Shown: positions 32,840 to 42,578 of the stretch, piece by piece
Layout of the letters: each line of letters begins with the position of its first letter
Position numbering within the stretch: position 1 is the stretch's first letter
Origin: Tessaracoccus lapidicaptus
GTDB lineage: Bacteria; Actinomycetota; Actinomycetes; Propionibacteriales; Propionibacteriaceae
NCBI RefSeq assembly: GCF_001693815.1
Contig: NZ_MBQD01000020.1
Span: 248,001-312,000, forward strand
Length of the DNA: 64,000 bases
Direction: 5' to 3'
Translations under genes and position numbers: made by a program
Notes under the pieces: model-generated
The model's database searches: none
What the model was told of the DNA's origin: nothing
The model's input: the letters and a program-made list of their open reading frames with translations, nothing else

Positions 32840-34140
32840 GCGCGCGTCGCGTCGCGTTCGACGTCCTGCGCCAGGTCACCGGCGAGGGTGCCTACGCCAA
32901 TCTCGCGCTCGCCAAGCGGCTGGCCGTGGCCGGCCTCGACTCCCGTGACGCGGCGCTCGTCACCGAGCTCGTCGCCGGGACCTGCCGCCTCATGGGGACC
33001 TACGACCGGATCATCGAGGCCGCCGGCGGCCGTGCGCTGGGCTCGCTGCAGCCCGCCGTCGTCGACCTCCTCCGCCTCGGGACCCACCAGCTGCTGGGCA
33101 TGGACGTGAAACGACACGCCGCGGTCGGGACCACGGTGGAGTTGGCGCGCGGCACGGTCGGACAACGGGTGACCGGCGTCGTCAACGCCATCCTGCGCAA
33201 GGTCGCCGCGCGCACCCTCGACGAGTGGACGGACCACCTCGCGTCGGGCGCGGACGAGCGCGAGGCCCTGGCCCTGCGCGGCCATCATCCGCGATGGATC
33301 GTGGACGCGTACGCCGCCCTGCTGCCCACCGAGGAACTGCCGGCCGCGTTGGCGGCCAACAACGTCAACCCCACGCCGACGCTGGTCGTGCGTCCGGGCC
33401 TCGCCGAGGTGGCCGACCTGCTCGACGCGACCCCGACTCCGTTCTCCCCGTTCGGCGCCACATCGACCCGGCCGCCCGGCGAGCAACCGCTCGTCCGGGA
33501 TGGCCGCGCGGGCGTCCAGGACGAGGGGTCGCAGCTGGTGGCCTGGGCGCTGGCCCGGGCCGACGCGCCCGAGGGGCCGTGGCTCGACATGTGCGCCGGG
33601 CCCGGCGGGAAGGCCGCCCTCCTGGCAGGTCTGGCGCGTCGGGACGGACGCTGGCTGCTGGCCAGCGAGGCGCAGGAACACCGGGCGCGCCTGGTGCGGC
33701 AGGCGCTGTCCGCCTACCCGGACGGCACCGTCACCATCACCGCCGACGGGACCGCCCCGGCGTGGGACGCCGCCTTCGCCCGGATCATGGTCGACGCGCC
33801 GTGCACCGGCCTGGGGGCGCTGCGCCGGCGCCCCGAGTCCCGCTGGCGGCGCTCACCCGACGACGTGACGGCGCTCGGCGGGTTGCAGCGCTCCCTGCTC
33901 CGGCACGCCGTGGAGTCGCTGCGGCCCGGCGGGGTGGTGGCGTACGTCACCTGCTCGCCGCACCGCGCGGAGACGGTCGAGGTGGTCGACGACGTGCTGG
34001 CCGAGATGCCCGACGCGCGCCGCCTCCACGCCCCGGATCTGCTGCCGGAGGTCCCTGACTGCGCACTCGGCGACGACGTCCAGCTCTGGCCGCACCGGCA
34101 CGGCACCGACGCGATGTACCTCGCCCTCCTCACCCGCTGA
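32836..34140 (+). CDS. rsmB: 16S rRNA (cytosine-967-C5)-methyltransferase
   Basis: This 434-residue RNA methyltransferase has an N-terminal NusB-like RNA-binding domain (about 1–140). The Rossmann SAM domain follows, with motif I DMCAGPGGKA, motif IV DAPCTGLGALRRRPE and motif VI VAYVTCSPHRAET. The two conserved cysteines (motifs IV and VI) are present. The GTG start overlaps the fmt stop. It may modify C967, but Fmu-family specificity varies among actinobacteria. Confidence 0.92.
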   Translation: MSARRVAFDVLRQVTGEGAYANLALAKRLAVAGLDSRDAALVTELVAGTCRLMGTYDRIIEAAGGRALGSLQPAVVDLLRLGTHQLLGMDVKRHAAVGTTVELARGTVGQRVTGVVNAILRKVAARTLDEWTDHLASGADEREALALRGHHPRWIVDAYAALLPTEELPAALAANNVNPTPTLVVRPGLAEVADLLDATPTPFSPFGATSTRPPGEQPLVRDGRAGVQDEGSQLVAWALARADAPEGPWLDMCAGPGGKAALLAGLARRDGRWLLASEAQEHRARLVRQALSAYPDGTVTITADGTAPAWDAAFARIMVDAPCTGLGALRRRPESRWRRSPDDVTALGGLQRSLLRHAVESLRPGGVVAYVTCSPHRAETVEVVDDVLAEMPDARRLHAPDLLPEVPDCALGDDVQLWPHRHGTDAMYLALLTR

Positions 34141-34148
34141 GCGGGCGA

Positions 34149-34154
34149 TAGGGT
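34149..34154 (+). promoter_or_regulatory. Leaderless-type promoter of rpe
   Basis: TAGGGT ends seven bases before the rpe ATG at 34162. The spacing is that of actinobacterial leaderless genes and argues against the in-frame GTG at 34153, which overlaps the hexamer. Confidence 0.55.
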
Positions 34155-34161
34155 GACGGCC

Positions 34162-34815
34162 ATGCGCATCACACCGAGCATCCTCAACGCGGACTTCGCC
34201 AACCTCGCCGCCGAGATCGCCCGCATCCCGAGCGCCGACGCCGTGCACGTGGACGTCATGGACAACCACTTCGTGCCCAACCTGACCATCGGGCTGCCCG
34301 TGGTGGAGTCGCTGCGCCGCTGCACGGATCAGATGCTCGACATCCACCTCATGATCGAGGACCCGGACCGGTGGGCGCCGGCCTTCGCCGAGGCGGGCGC
34401 CGAGTCGGTGACCTTCCACGTCGAGGCCGCCAAGGCCCCGGTGCGCCTGGCCCGCGAGCTGCGCCGCACGGGCGCCCGGGCGTCGATGGCGCTGAAGCCC
34501 GTCACCCCCATCGAGCCGTACGAGGACGTGCTCGGCGAGCTCGACATGGTGCTGCTCATGACGGTCGAGCCGGGCTTCGGGGGACAGAAGTTCCTCGATC
34601 TCGTCCTGCCGAAGATCCGCCGGATCCGCGCGCTGATCGGAAGCCGCCCCATCTGGCTGCAGGTCGACGGCGGCGTGAGCCTCGAGACGATCGGGCGCTG
34701 CGCGGAGGCCGGTGCCGACACCTTCGTCGCCGGTTCGGCCGTCTACAGCGCCGACGACGCCGACGCCATGGTCACCGCCCTGCGCGACACGGCGCTCGCC
34801 GCCCACCGGCACTGA
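34162..34815 (+). CDS. rpe: Ribulose-phosphate 3-epimerase
   Basis: This 217-residue TIM barrel interconverts ribulose 5-phosphate and xylulose 5-phosphate. Signatures are [13 protein letters not shown], the metal and catalytic strand [38 protein letters not shown] and QVDGGVS. ATG 34162 was chosen because the -10 hexamer leaves no room for an earlier start. The PAC2 gene is convergent 14 bases downstream. Confidence 0.95.
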   Translation: MRITPSILNADFANLAAEIARIPSADAVHVDVMDNHFVPNLTIGLPVVESLRRCTDQMLDIHLMIEDPDRWAPAFAEAGAESVTFHVEAAKAPVRLARELRRTGARASMALKPVTPIEPYEDVLGELDMVLLMTVEPGFGGQKFLDLVLPKIRRIRALIGSRPIWLQVDGGVSLETIGRCAEAGADTFVAGSAVYSADDADAMVTALRDTALAAHRH

Positions 34816-34829
34816 GCCCGGGCGCCGCC

Positions 34830-35666
34830 TCAGCCTTCGTGGCCCCGGCGGCGCAGGAACTTCTCCAGCTCGGCCGCGATGGTGTCGCCGGTGGCCTCCT
34901 GGACCTCTTCCTGGTCCCGCGCCTCCTCAAGCTGTTCGATGTACTCCGCGATGTCCGGGTCCTGCTGGCTCAGCTGATCGACCGCGGTCGACCAACGCTC
35001 CGCCTCCTCGGGGATCGACTTGTGGTCCAAGGCGACCCGCAGCACGCCCTCGAGTTCGGTGAGCAGCGCCTCCTGGGCCTTCGGATTCGGGGGAGCGGCC
35101 ACGTAGTGCGGCACCGACACCCACAGCGAGGCCGCAGGGATGCGGGCGTGGAGCATGAGCTGGCTGGCCACGCCGATCATGCCGGTGGGGCCCGTGTAGT
35201 CGTTGGGCTGGATCGACAGGCGCTGCTCGACCCCCGGGTCCGACGTGTAGAGCCCGACGGGGAGGGGGCGGGAATGCGGCGTGTCGCTCAGCATCGCCCC
35301 CAGGAACACCACGATGTCCGGCTCGACGCGCTGCACGTGGCCGATCAGCTCGGCCGCGAACGTGCGCCACAGCAGGTTCGGCTCGGGTCCGATCATGACG
35401 ACCAGGTCGCGATCGGGGTGGTTGACGACCCGGATCCGCACCCCGGGCCACTCCACCCACGGGCCGTCGGCGGCGCGATGGAGCATGGGGCGGGTGGCCT
35501 GGAAGTCGTAGAAGCGCTCGTCGTCGATGGAGCCGGCATCGGATCCCGGATACGCGTCGATGAGATGGCGCAGCAGGTCGCTCGCCGCGTTGGCCGCGTC
35601 GTTCCAGCCCGAGAACCCGATCAGCACGGCGGGGTCGCGGAGGCCTTCCAGCGGCGTGAACTGCAT
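34830..35666 (-). CDS. PAC2 family protein
   Basis: This 278-residue protein belongs to the PAC2 family, related to a eukaryotic proteasome assembly chaperone. It shows PAVLIGFSGWNDAANAASDLLRHL near the N-terminus and VSVPHYVAAPPNPKAQEALL (about 190–209), typical of actinobacterial members. The C-terminal quarter is acidic and helical. Its function in bacteria is not established. It is divergent from metH, as Rv2125 is in mycobacteria. A TAGGGT hexamer lies six bases upstream of the ATG. Confidence 0.88.
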   Translation of the reverse strand: MQFTPLEGLRDPAVLIGFSGWNDAANAASDLLRHLIDAYPGSDAGSIDDERFYDFQATRPMLHRAADGPWVEWPGVRIRVVNHPDRDLVVMIGPEPNLLWRTFAAELIGHVQRVEPDIVVFLGAMLSDTPHSRPLPVGLYTSDPGVEQRLSIQPNDYTGPTGMIGVASQLMLHARIPAASLWVSVPHYVAAPPNPKAQEALLTELEGVLRVALDHKSIPEEAERWSTAVDQLSQQDPDIAEYIEQLEEARDQEEVQEATGDTIAAELEKFLRRRGHEG

Positions 35667-35672
35667 TCATCC

Positions 35673-35696
35673 ACCCTATCGCGGTGCCGGTAGCCT
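35673..35696. promoter_or_regulatory. Divergent leaderless promoters, PAC2 gene and metH
   Basis: On the minus strand TAGGGT (35678–35673) ends six bases before the PAC2 ATG. On the plus strand TAGCCT (35691–35696) ends six bases before the metH GTG. The whole spacer is 36 bases, so neither gene can have a structured leader. Confidence 0.6.
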
Positions 35697-35702
35697 TGGC
35701 GG

Positions 35703-38700
35703 GTGCCCACTTCCCTCTCAGAGTTGCTCAACCGCCGTGTCCTGGTCGCCGATGGCGCCATGGGAACGATGCTGCAGTCCTTCGGGGACCTGACGCTCGA
35801 GGAGGATTTCCTCGGCCTCGAGGGCTGCAACGAGATCCTCAACGTGACGCGCCCCGACGTCGTCGCCGCCGTCCACCGTGCCTACTTCGCAGCCGGCTCG
35901 GATGCCGTGGAGACCAACACCTTCGGCACCAACCTCGCCGCGCTCGCCGAGTACGACATCGTCGAACGGCTCGAAGAGCTGGCGGAGGCCGCCGCTCGCA
36001 TCGCACGTGATGTCGCGGACGAGTTCAGCACGGAGGAACGCCCCCGGTTCGTCCTCGGGTCCATCGGTCCGGGCACCAAGCTGCCGACGCTGGGCCACAT
36101 CGCGTACGCAGACATCCGCGACGCCTACCAGCGGCAGGTCGAGGCCATGATTCGCGGCGGGATCGACGCGGTCCAGATCGAGACCTCACAGGATCTGCTG
36201 CAGGCGAAGGCCGCCGTCATCGCCTCCAAGCGTGCCCGCGAGGCCATGGGCGTCGACCTGCCCATCCTCGTCAACGTCACCGTCGAGACCACCGGCACCA
36301 TGCTGCTGGGATCCGAGATCGGGGCGGCGCTCACCACGCTCGAGGCACTGGGCATCGACTGCATCGGCCTCAACTGCGCCACCGGCCCCGCCGAGATGAG
36401 CGAGCACCTCAGGCATCTGTCGCGGCGCGCCGGGATCGCCATCGGCGCCATGCCCAACGCCGGGCTGCCCGAACTCACTGCCGACGGCGCCCGCTACCCG
36501 CTGGGGCCCGAGGGGATGGCCGACGCGCTGGGCGCCTACGTGGCCGAGTACGGCCTGGCGGTCATCGGCGGCTGCTGTGGCACCACGCCGGAGCACATCC
36601 GGCTGCTCGCCGAGCGGTACGGCGGCCGCGACGTCGCCCCCCGCACGCCGCAGCCGGAGCGCGCCGCGTCGTCGCTGTACATCGAGGTGCCCTTTCAGCA
36701 GGACGCCAGCTACCTCACCATCGGGGAGCGCACGAACGCGAACGGGTCCAAGGCGTTCCGCGAGGCGATGCTGGCGGAGAACTGGGACGAATGCGTCGAG
36801 ATCGCCAAGGCGCAGGCCCGCGACGGCGCGCACGTCCTCGACCTCTGCGTCGACTACGTCGGCCGTGACGGCTCCCGCGACATGGCCCTGCTGGCGTCGC
36901 GGCTGTCGACCGCGGTCACCCTGCCCATCGTCCTGGACTCGACCGAACCGGAGGTGCTGCGCGCCGGACTCGAGCGGCTCGCCGGCCGCTCCATCATCAA
37001 CTCCGTCAACTACGAGGACGGCGACGGGCCGGAGTCGCGGTTCGGGCGCATCATGCCGCTGGTGAAGGAGCACGGCGCCGCCGTCGTGGCGCTGACGATC
37101 GACGAGGAGGGCCAGGCCCGCACCGCCGAGTGGAAGGTACGGGTGGCGTCGCGCCTCATCGACGACCTCGTCGGCAACTGGGGCATGGACGTCGGCGACA
37201 TCCTCGTCGACTGTCTGACGTTCCCCATCGCCACCGGCCAGGAGGAGACGCGCCGCGACGGCCTGGAGACCATCGAGGCCATCGCCGAACTCAAGCGTCG
37301 CTATCCCGGGGTGCGCACCACGCTGGGTGTGAGCAACGTGTCGTTCGGCCTCAACCCCGCTGCCCGCATGGTGCTGAACTCGGTGTTCCTTCACGAGTGC
37401 GTCGCGGCCGGGCTCGACTCGGCCATCGTGCACAGCGCCAAGATCATCCCGATGGACCGGATCCCCGAGGAACAGCGCGAGGTCGCGCTCGACCTGGTGC
37501 ACGACCGGCGCCGCGAGGGCTACGACCCGCTCACGCGGTTCCTCGAGCTGTTCGAGGGCGTCACGGCAGCCTCCGTGCGCGCGTCGCGGGCGGCGGAGCT
37601 GGCGGCGCTTCCGCTGGGGGAGCGCCTCCAGCGGCGCATCATCGACGGCGAGGGCAAGGGACTGACGGCCGACCTCGACGAGGCGCTGGAGACCAAGCCC
37701 GCCCTCGACATCATCAACGAGGACCTGCTGGCCGGCATGAAGGTCGTCGGCGAGCTCTTCGGATCGGGGCAGATGCAGCTGCCGTTCGTGCTGCAGTCCG
37801 CCGAGGTGATGAAACAGGCCGTGGCCCACCTCGAGCCGCACATGGACAAGGCCGATGTCGGCGCGGGCAAGGGCACGCTCGTCCTCGCGACCGTGCGCGG
37901 CGACGTGCACGACATCGGCAAGAACCTCGTCGACATCATCGTCAGCAACAACGGCTACACGGTGATCAACATCGGCATCAAGCAGCCGATCCAGGCCATC
38001 ATCGACGCCGCCGAGCAGCACGGCGCCGACGCCATCGGCATGTCCGGGCTCCTGGTCAAGTCCACGCTCGTCATGAAGGACAACCTGGCCGAGCTCAACC
38101 GCCTGGGACTGGCGCAGAAGTACCCGGTGCTGCTGGGCGGCGCCGCGTTGACCAGGACCTTCGTCGAGCATGACCTCGGCGACATGTTCGACGGCGAGGT
38201 CCGCTACGCCAAGGACGCGTTCGAGGGCCTGGCCCTCATGGACGCCGTCATGGCCGTCAAGCAGGGCATTCCGGGCGCCACCCTCCCCGAGCCCCGCAAG
38301 CGCCGGCTGGCGAAGACGTCGCTGGTGGAGCTCGTGGAGCCCGAGCTGGGCGTCCGGTCCGACGTCGCCCGCGACGTGGACGTGCCGACACCCCCGTTCT
38401 GGGGCACCCGGGTGGTCAAGGGCATCGCGCTGGCCGATGTCGCGGCCTGGCTGGACCACCGCGCCACGTTCCTCGGCCAGTGGGGGCTCAAGCCGCTGCG
38501 GGGCGGCGCGACCTACGAGGAGCTGGTCGAGACGGAGGCGATGCCGCGCCTGCGGATGTGGCTGGATCGGATCAAGACCGACAACCTCGCCAATTTCGGG
38601 GTGGTCTACGGCTACTTCCCCGTCCACTCGGCGGGCGAGACCCTCATCGTCGGCGCACCGGAGGAGCCCACCCGCGAGGTGGCCCGGTTCACCTTCCCGC

Positions 38701-39185
38701 GCCAGCGCCGCGACCGCCGGCTCTGCCTGGCCGACTTCTTCCGCGACGAGGAGGAGGCCGCGCAGCACGGTCCCGACGTCCTCGCGATGCAGCTGGTCAC
38801 CATGGGGTCCGCGGTCGCGCAGGAGACCCAGCGCCTGTTCGAGAACGACGCCTACCGCGACTACCTGGAGCTGCACGGCCTGTCGGTCCAGCTGACCGAG
38901 GCGCTGGCCGAGCTGTGGCACAGCCGGGTCCGGGAGGAGTTGGGCCTGGGCGGAGCCGACGGCGACGTCCTGGCGGCCATCCGCGATCAGGCCTACCGCG
39001 GCTCGCGCTACTCGTTCGGTTATCCCGCCTGCCCCGACCTGGCGGACCGGGCCACGCTCGTGCGCCTGCTGGACCCGTCGCGCATCGGGGTCGAGCTGAG
39101 CGAGGAGTTGCAGCTGCACCCGGAGCAGTCGACCGACGCCATCGTCGTCCACCACCCGGAGGCGAAGTACTTCAATGCCGGCTGA
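35703..39185 (+). CDS. metH: Methionine synthase, cobalamin-dependent
   Basis: This 1160-residue modular enzyme methylates homocysteine through methylcobalamin. The homocysteine domain (about 1–310) has zinc ligands in GLNCATGP and in GGCCGTTPEH. The pterin domain starts near 340 (TIGERTNANGSKAF). The B12 cap and Rossmann domains follow with DVHDIGKN, the cobalt-binding histidine motif (about residue 735). The reactivation domain lies after about 890 and ends with SYGYPACPDL-like RYSFGYPACPDL. The GTG start has a -10 box six bases upstream, so there is no leader and no room for a B12 riboswitch. Confidence 0.95.
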   Translation: MPTSLSELLNRRVLVADGAMGTMLQSFGDLTLEEDFLGLEGCNEILNVTRPDVVAAVHRAYFAAGSDAVETNTFGTNLAALAEYDIVERLEELAEAAARIARDVADEFSTEERPRFVLGSIGPGTKLPTLGHIAYADIRDAYQRQVEAMIRGGIDAVQIETSQDLLQAKAAVIASKRAREAMGVDLPILVNVTVETTGTMLLGSEIGAALTTLEALGIDCIGLNCATGPAEMSEHLRHLSRRAGIAIGAMPNAGLPELTADGARYPLGPEGMADALGAYVAEYGLAVIGGCCGTTPEHIRLLAERYGGRDVAPRTPQPERAASSLYIEVPFQQDASYLTIGERTNANGSKAFREAMLAENWDECVEIAKAQARDGAHVLDLCVDYVGRDGSRDMALLASRLSTAVTLPIVLDSTEPEVLRAGLERLAGRSIINSVNYEDGDGPESRFGRIMPLVKEHGAAVVALTIDEEGQARTAEWKVRVASRLIDDLVGNWGMDVGDILVDCLTFPIATGQEETRRDGLETIEAIAELKRRYPGVRTTLGVSNVSFGLNPAARMVLNSVFLHECVAAGLDSAIVHSAKIIPMDRIPEEQREVALDLVHDRRREGYDPLTRFLELFEGVTAASVRASRAAELAALPLGERLQRRIIDGEGKGLTADLDEALETKPALDIINEDLLAGMKVVGELFGSGQMQLPFVLQSAEVMKQAVAHLEPHMDKADVGAGKGTLVLATVRGDVHDIGKNLVDIIVSNNGYTVINIGIKQPIQAIIDAAEQHGADAIGMSGLLVKSTLVMKDNLAELNRLGLAQKYPVLLGGAALTRTFVEHDLGDMFDGEVRYAKDAFEGLALMDAVMAVKQGIPGATLPEPRKRRLAKTSLVELVEPELGVRSDVARDVDVPTPPFWGTRVVKGIALADVAAWLDHRATFLGQWGLKPLRGGATYEELVETEAMPRLRMWLDRIKTDNLANFGVVYGYFPVHSAGETLIVGAPEEPTREVARFTFPRQRRDRRLCLADFFRDEEEAAQHGPDVLAMQLVTMGSAVAQETQRLFENDAYRDYLELHGLSVQLTEALAELWHSRVREELGLGGADGDVLAAIRDQAYRGSRYSFGYPACPDLADRATLVRLLDPSRIGVELSEELQLHPEQSTDAIVVHHPEAKYFNAG

Positions 39186-39846
39186 ACCACGCGCCGTCCT
39201 GTGGGACTTCGACGGCACCCTGGTCGACACCGAGCCCCTCTGGGCCGCGACGGAACGGGTGATGCTCGCCGAGTACGGCGTCGAGTGGGGCGAGGACGAG
39301 ATGCTGGCCTGCCACGGTCAGCACGCCCTGCTCACCGCGCAGATGATGGCGGACGACATGGGCATTCCCGATCGGGCCGCCGAGGTGTGGCGCGAGCTGC
39401 ACGAGCGCATCGCCGGGCACATCCGCTCCAACGACCTGCCCTGGCTGCCGGGAGCCCGTGAGCTCATGGCCGAACTCGACGACGCGGGGGTGCCCTGCGC
39501 CATCGTGACGGCCAGCGACCGCATCATCCTCGACGCCGCGCGGGAACGCCTGCCGCGCAACCTCGAGGTCATCGTCACGGTCGACGAGGTCAGCCGCGCG
39601 AAGCCGCACCCGGAGGGCTACCTCACCGCGGCGCGCCGGCTGGGGGTCGATCCCCGGGACGCCGTCGCGCTCGAGGACTCGGTGCCGGGCACCACCGCCG
39701 CCCTGGCGGCGGGCGCCGTGGTCTACGCTGTCCCGACGATGGTGAGCCTCGACCCGCATCCGCGCATGCACGTGTCGGCCACCGGCCTATCGGCCACGAG
39801 CTGGGCGGACCTCACCGCGATCTGGCGCGAACTGAAGGAGAACTGA
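39175..39846 (+). CDS. HAD-superfamily phosphatase/phosphoglucomutase-like hydrolase
   Basis: This 223-residue protein has the HAD core: motif I LWDFDGTLVDTEPLW (about 9–23), motif II in CAIVTASDR, and motif III/IV around AKPHPEGYL and ALEDSVPGTTAA. A helical cap sits between motifs I and II, as in beta-phosphoglucomutase-type members. The substrate is unknown. The ATG overlaps the end of metH by 11 bases. A HAD gene beside metH is common in actinobacteria. Confidence 0.88.
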   Translation: MPAEPRAVLWDFDGTLVDTEPLWAATERVMLAEYGVEWGEDEMLACHGQHALLTAQMMADDMGIPDRAAEVWRELHERIAGHIRSNDLPWLPGARELMAELDDAGVPCAIVTASDRIILDAARERLPRNLEVIVTVDEVSRAKPHPEGYLTAARRLGVDPRDAVALEDSVPGTTAALAAGAVVYAVPTMVSLDPHPRMHVSATGLSATSWADLTAIWRELKEN

Positions 39847-39847
39847 C

Positions 39848-40774
39848 GTGAACCTCTCCGGGGTGAAGACGGGGCCGCTGCAGGCGGGCGAGCGCGTCAC
39901 GCTCACCGACGGCAAGGGTCGACGCAAGTCCATCGTGCTCAAGGACGGGGGCGTGTGGCACACCACGAAGGGCGCGGTCAGCCACGACGACCTCATCGGA
40001 GGCCCCGAGGGCGTCACCGTCGTCTCCGCGGGTGGGCAGCAGTACCTCGCCTTCCGCCCCTTGATGAGCGAGTTCATGGTGTCCATGCCGCGCGACGCCG
40101 CGGTGATCTACCCCAAGGACGCCGCGCAGATCCTCATGTGGACCGACATCTTCCCCGGTGCGCGGGTGCTCGAGGCGGGCGTCGGCTCCGGCGCGCTGTC
40201 GCTGGCGCTCCTGCGCGCCATCGGGCCGGAGGGACGGCTGCACTCCTACGAGCGCCGCCAGCAGTTCGCCGACGTCGCCCGCGGCAACGTCGAGACGTTC
40301 CTCGGCGGGCCGCACCCGGCGTGGATGATCACCGTCGGCGACCTCGTCGACGCCATCGTCGACGAGCCCATCGACCGCGCCATCCTCGACATGCTCGCCC
40401 CCTGGGAGTGCATCGACGCCGTCGCCGAGCGGCTCGTGGCCGGGGGAGTGCTCACCTGCTACGTCGCCACCGCCACCCAGCTCGGACGGGTCGCGGATAC
40501 ACTGCGGGCGCACGGCGGCTTCACCGAACCCCACGCCACCGAGACCACCGTGCGCGACTGGCACGCGGAAGGTCTGGCCATCCGGCCCGGCCACGGCACG
40601 TCCGGACACACCGGCTTCCTCATCATCTCCCGGCGGCTCGCCCCGGGCCAGGCGGCGCCGATGCGAAAGCGGCGCCCCGCGCCGGGCGCCTACGGCCCGG
40701 ACTACCGCGGACCCCGGCCCGCCAACATCCCCGCCGAGCTGGGCGGGCGGGGGAGCGACGATGCCGACGAGTGA
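39848..40774 (+). CDS. trmI: tRNA (adenine-58-N1)-methyltransferase TrmI
   Basis: This 308-residue enzyme makes m1A58 in the T-loop of tRNA, as in Mycobacterium Rv2118c. The N-terminal beta domain contains GKGRRKSIVLKDGG. The SAM domain has motif I VLEAGVGSGALSLALLRAIG and later LDMLAPWEC. The basic C-terminal tail (MRKRRPAPGAYGPDYRGPRP) is typical. The GTG start lies one base after the HAD stop. In many actinobacteria proteasome genes follow trmI; here tyrA does. Confidence 0.92.
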   Translation: MNLSGVKTGPLQAGERVTLTDGKGRRKSIVLKDGGVWHTTKGAVSHDDLIGGPEGVTVVSAGGQQYLAFRPLMSEFMVSMPRDAAVIYPKDAAQILMWTDIFPGARVLEAGVGSGALSLALLRAIGPEGRLHSYERRQQFADVARGNVETFLGGPHPAWMITVGDLVDAIVDEPIDRAILDMLAPWECIDAVAERLVAGGVLTCYVATATQLGRVADTLRAHGGFTEPHATETTVRDWHAEGLAIRPGHGTSGHTGFLIISRRLAPGQAAPMRKRRPAPGAYGPDYRGPRPANIPAELGGRGSDDADE

Positions 40775-41870
40775 GGCGCCGGCGGGGAGCGTGCGCCCGC
40801 AGCGGCGCGTCCTCATTCTCGGCGCGGGCCTCGTTGGCTCCTCGCTCGGCCTGGCGCTCACCCGCGCCGGCTACGACGTCATGCTGTGGGATATCGTCCC
40901 GTCGCACTCGCTGGTCGCCGCCGGGCTCGGCGCGGGGCGCATCTCGGACGAGGCCACCGACGACCCCGACATCGTCGTCGTGGCGACGCCGCCCGGTGTG
41001 ATCCCCGACCTGGTGGCCGAGGTCCTGGGCAAGTTCCCGGGCGCCGTGATCACCGACGTCGGGTCGGTCAAGGCGCCCATCCTGGCCGCCGTCGCCCGGC
41101 TCGCGCCGGAGCATCGCCGCTACGTGGGATCTCATCCCATGGCCGGCTCCCAGTTCACGGGTCCGCTGACGGCATCGGCGGACCTGTTCCGCGACCGCAC
41201 CTGGGTGGTCACACCCGTCGACGGCAACACCGCCGCCGATGTCGCGGCCGTCGAGGGACTGGCCCGCGACGTCGGCGCCCGGGTCATCACGATGCCGCCG
41301 GACGATCACGACGAGGCCGTGGCGCAGGTCAGCCACGTGCCGCACCTCATGAGCATCCTCACCGCCGGGCACCTGCGCGAGGTGCCGCTGGAGAACCTGC
41401 GCCTCGCCGGGCAGGGCATCCGCGACGTCACCCGCATCGCCGGCTCGGATCCCGGGCTGTGGCGCCAGATCCTCACCGCCAACGCCGACGCGGTCCGCCG
41501 CGAGCTGCGCGAGGTCTCCGACGACCTGGCGCACCTCATCGGGGTGCTGGACGACCCGGACGGGCTCGAACGGTTCCTGGCGGTCGGGCAGGCCGGCGCG
41601 CACGCCCTGGTCGGCAAGCACGGCCACGACCCGCTGGACACCGTGCGCGTCACCGTCGAGATCCCCGACGAGCCCCGGGCCCTCGCGCGGCTGTTCACCG
41701 ACATCGCCGAGGCCGGATTCAACGTCGAGGACTTCGACCTCACACACGACCCGGTGCGGGAGGTCGGCTACCTGTCGATCGCCGTCGAGCGCGACGTGGC
41801 TGAGCAGCTGCGCACCAACATCGTCGCCCGCGGCTGGACCGGCTGGGCGAGCAGGGGAGGACCGGAATGA
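40761..41870 (+). CDS. tyrA: Prephenate dehydrogenase
   Basis: This 369-residue enzyme oxidises prephenate to 4-hydroxyphenylpyruvate for tyrosine. The NAD domain has ILGAGLVGSSLGLALTRAG (about 15–33) and VVATPPGVIPDLV. The active-site region shows SHPMAGSQFTGP with the catalytic histidine. A C-terminal ACT domain (VTVEIPDEPRALARLF, about 295–369) suggests tyrosine feedback control. The ATG overlaps trmI by 14 bases. It links chorismate use to the aro genes 20 kb upstream. Confidence 0.92.
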   Translation: MPTSEAPAGSVRPQRRVLILGAGLVGSSLGLALTRAGYDVMLWDIVPSHSLVAAGLGAGRISDEATDDPDIVVVATPPGVIPDLVAEVLGKFPGAVITDVGSVKAPILAAVARLAPEHRRYVGSHPMAGSQFTGPLTASADLFRDRTWVVTPVDGNTAADVAAVEGLARDVGARVITMPPDDHDEAVAQVSHVPHLMSILTAGHLREVPLENLRLAGQGIRDVTRIAGSDPGLWRQILTANADAVRRELREVSDDLAHLIGVLDDPDGLERFLAVGQAGAHALVGKHGHDPLDTVRVTVEIPDEPRALARLFTDIAEAGFNVEDFDLTHDPVREVGYLSIAVERDVAEQLRTNIVARGWTGWASRGGPE

Positions 41871-42523
41871 GCACGCTCATCGCCATCGACGGACCGAGCG
41901 GGTCGGGGAAGTCCACGACCGCCAGGCTCCTGGCCCGGCGGCTCGGGCTGGGCTACCTGGACACCGGAGCGATGTACCGCGCCGCCACGTGCGAGTACCT
42001 GCGTCGCTTCCCCGACGGTGCCGGCGCCGAGGAGGCCGCAGACCTGGTGCGGTCGTGCCGGCTGGTCGTCGAGACGTCACCGGACGAGCCGCGGTTCCGC
42101 ATCAACGACACCGACGTCACAGAGGAGATCCGCGAACCCCGGATCTCCGCCGCCGTGTCCGGGCTCGCGACGAACCTGGAGGTCCGCCGGCTGCTCACGG
42201 CACTCATGCGCGACATCATCGCGGCTCACTCCCGGGACATGGTCGTCGAGGGCCGCGACATCACGACGGTCGTCGCGCCCGACGCCGACGTGCGGGTGCT
42301 GCTGGTGGCCGATCCGCAGTCCCGGGTCGCGCGGCGGGCGGCCGAGGTGGCGGGCCGGGCGACCAAGGAGGACGTCACCGATCAGGTCCTGCGCCGGGAC
42401 CGGGACGACTCGACGGTGTCCAACTTCACGGAGGCCGCGGACGGGGTCACCGTCATCGACTCGACGTTCCTGAGCCCCGACGAGGTGGTGGACCGGATCG
42501 TCGCGCTCGTGCCGTCGCGGTAG
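41867..42523 (+). CDS. cmk: Cytidylate kinase
   Basis: This 218-residue kinase phosphorylates CMP and dCMP. It has the P-loop [17 protein letters not shown] (about 6–22), [10 protein letters not shown], the CMP-binding [14 protein letters not shown] and a C-terminal [14 protein letters not shown] lid region. The ATG overlaps the tyrA stop by four bases. The order cmk–der is conserved in actinobacteria. Confidence 0.95.
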   Translation: MSTLIAIDGPSGSGKSTTARLLARRLGLGYLDTGAMYRAATCEYLRRFPDGAGAEEAADLVRSCRLVVETSPDEPRFRINDTDVTEEIREPRISAAVSGLATNLEVRRLLTALMRDIIAAHSRDMVVEGRDITTVVAPDADVRVLLVADPQSRVARRAAEVAGRATKEDVTDQVLRRDRDDSTVSNFTEAADGVTVIDSTFLSPDEVVDRIVALVPSR

Positions 42524-42540
42524 CGCACGCGCGGCCCCGG

Positions 42541-42546
42541 TAGGAT
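42541..42546 (+). promoter_or_regulatory. Putative -10 element of der
   Basis: TAGGAT lies 32 bases before the der GTG. It would give a leader of about 25 bases that includes the AAGGAG ribosome site, unlike the leaderless genes elsewhere in the window. Confidence 0.45.
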
Positions 42547-42578
42547 GGGCGTTCCGCCTGGACACCCAAGGAGCCCCA

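Noticed and set aside
36186-39230. 1014-residue reading frame antisense to metH
   Set aside because: It is a shadow of metH with low-complexity composition and no start signals.
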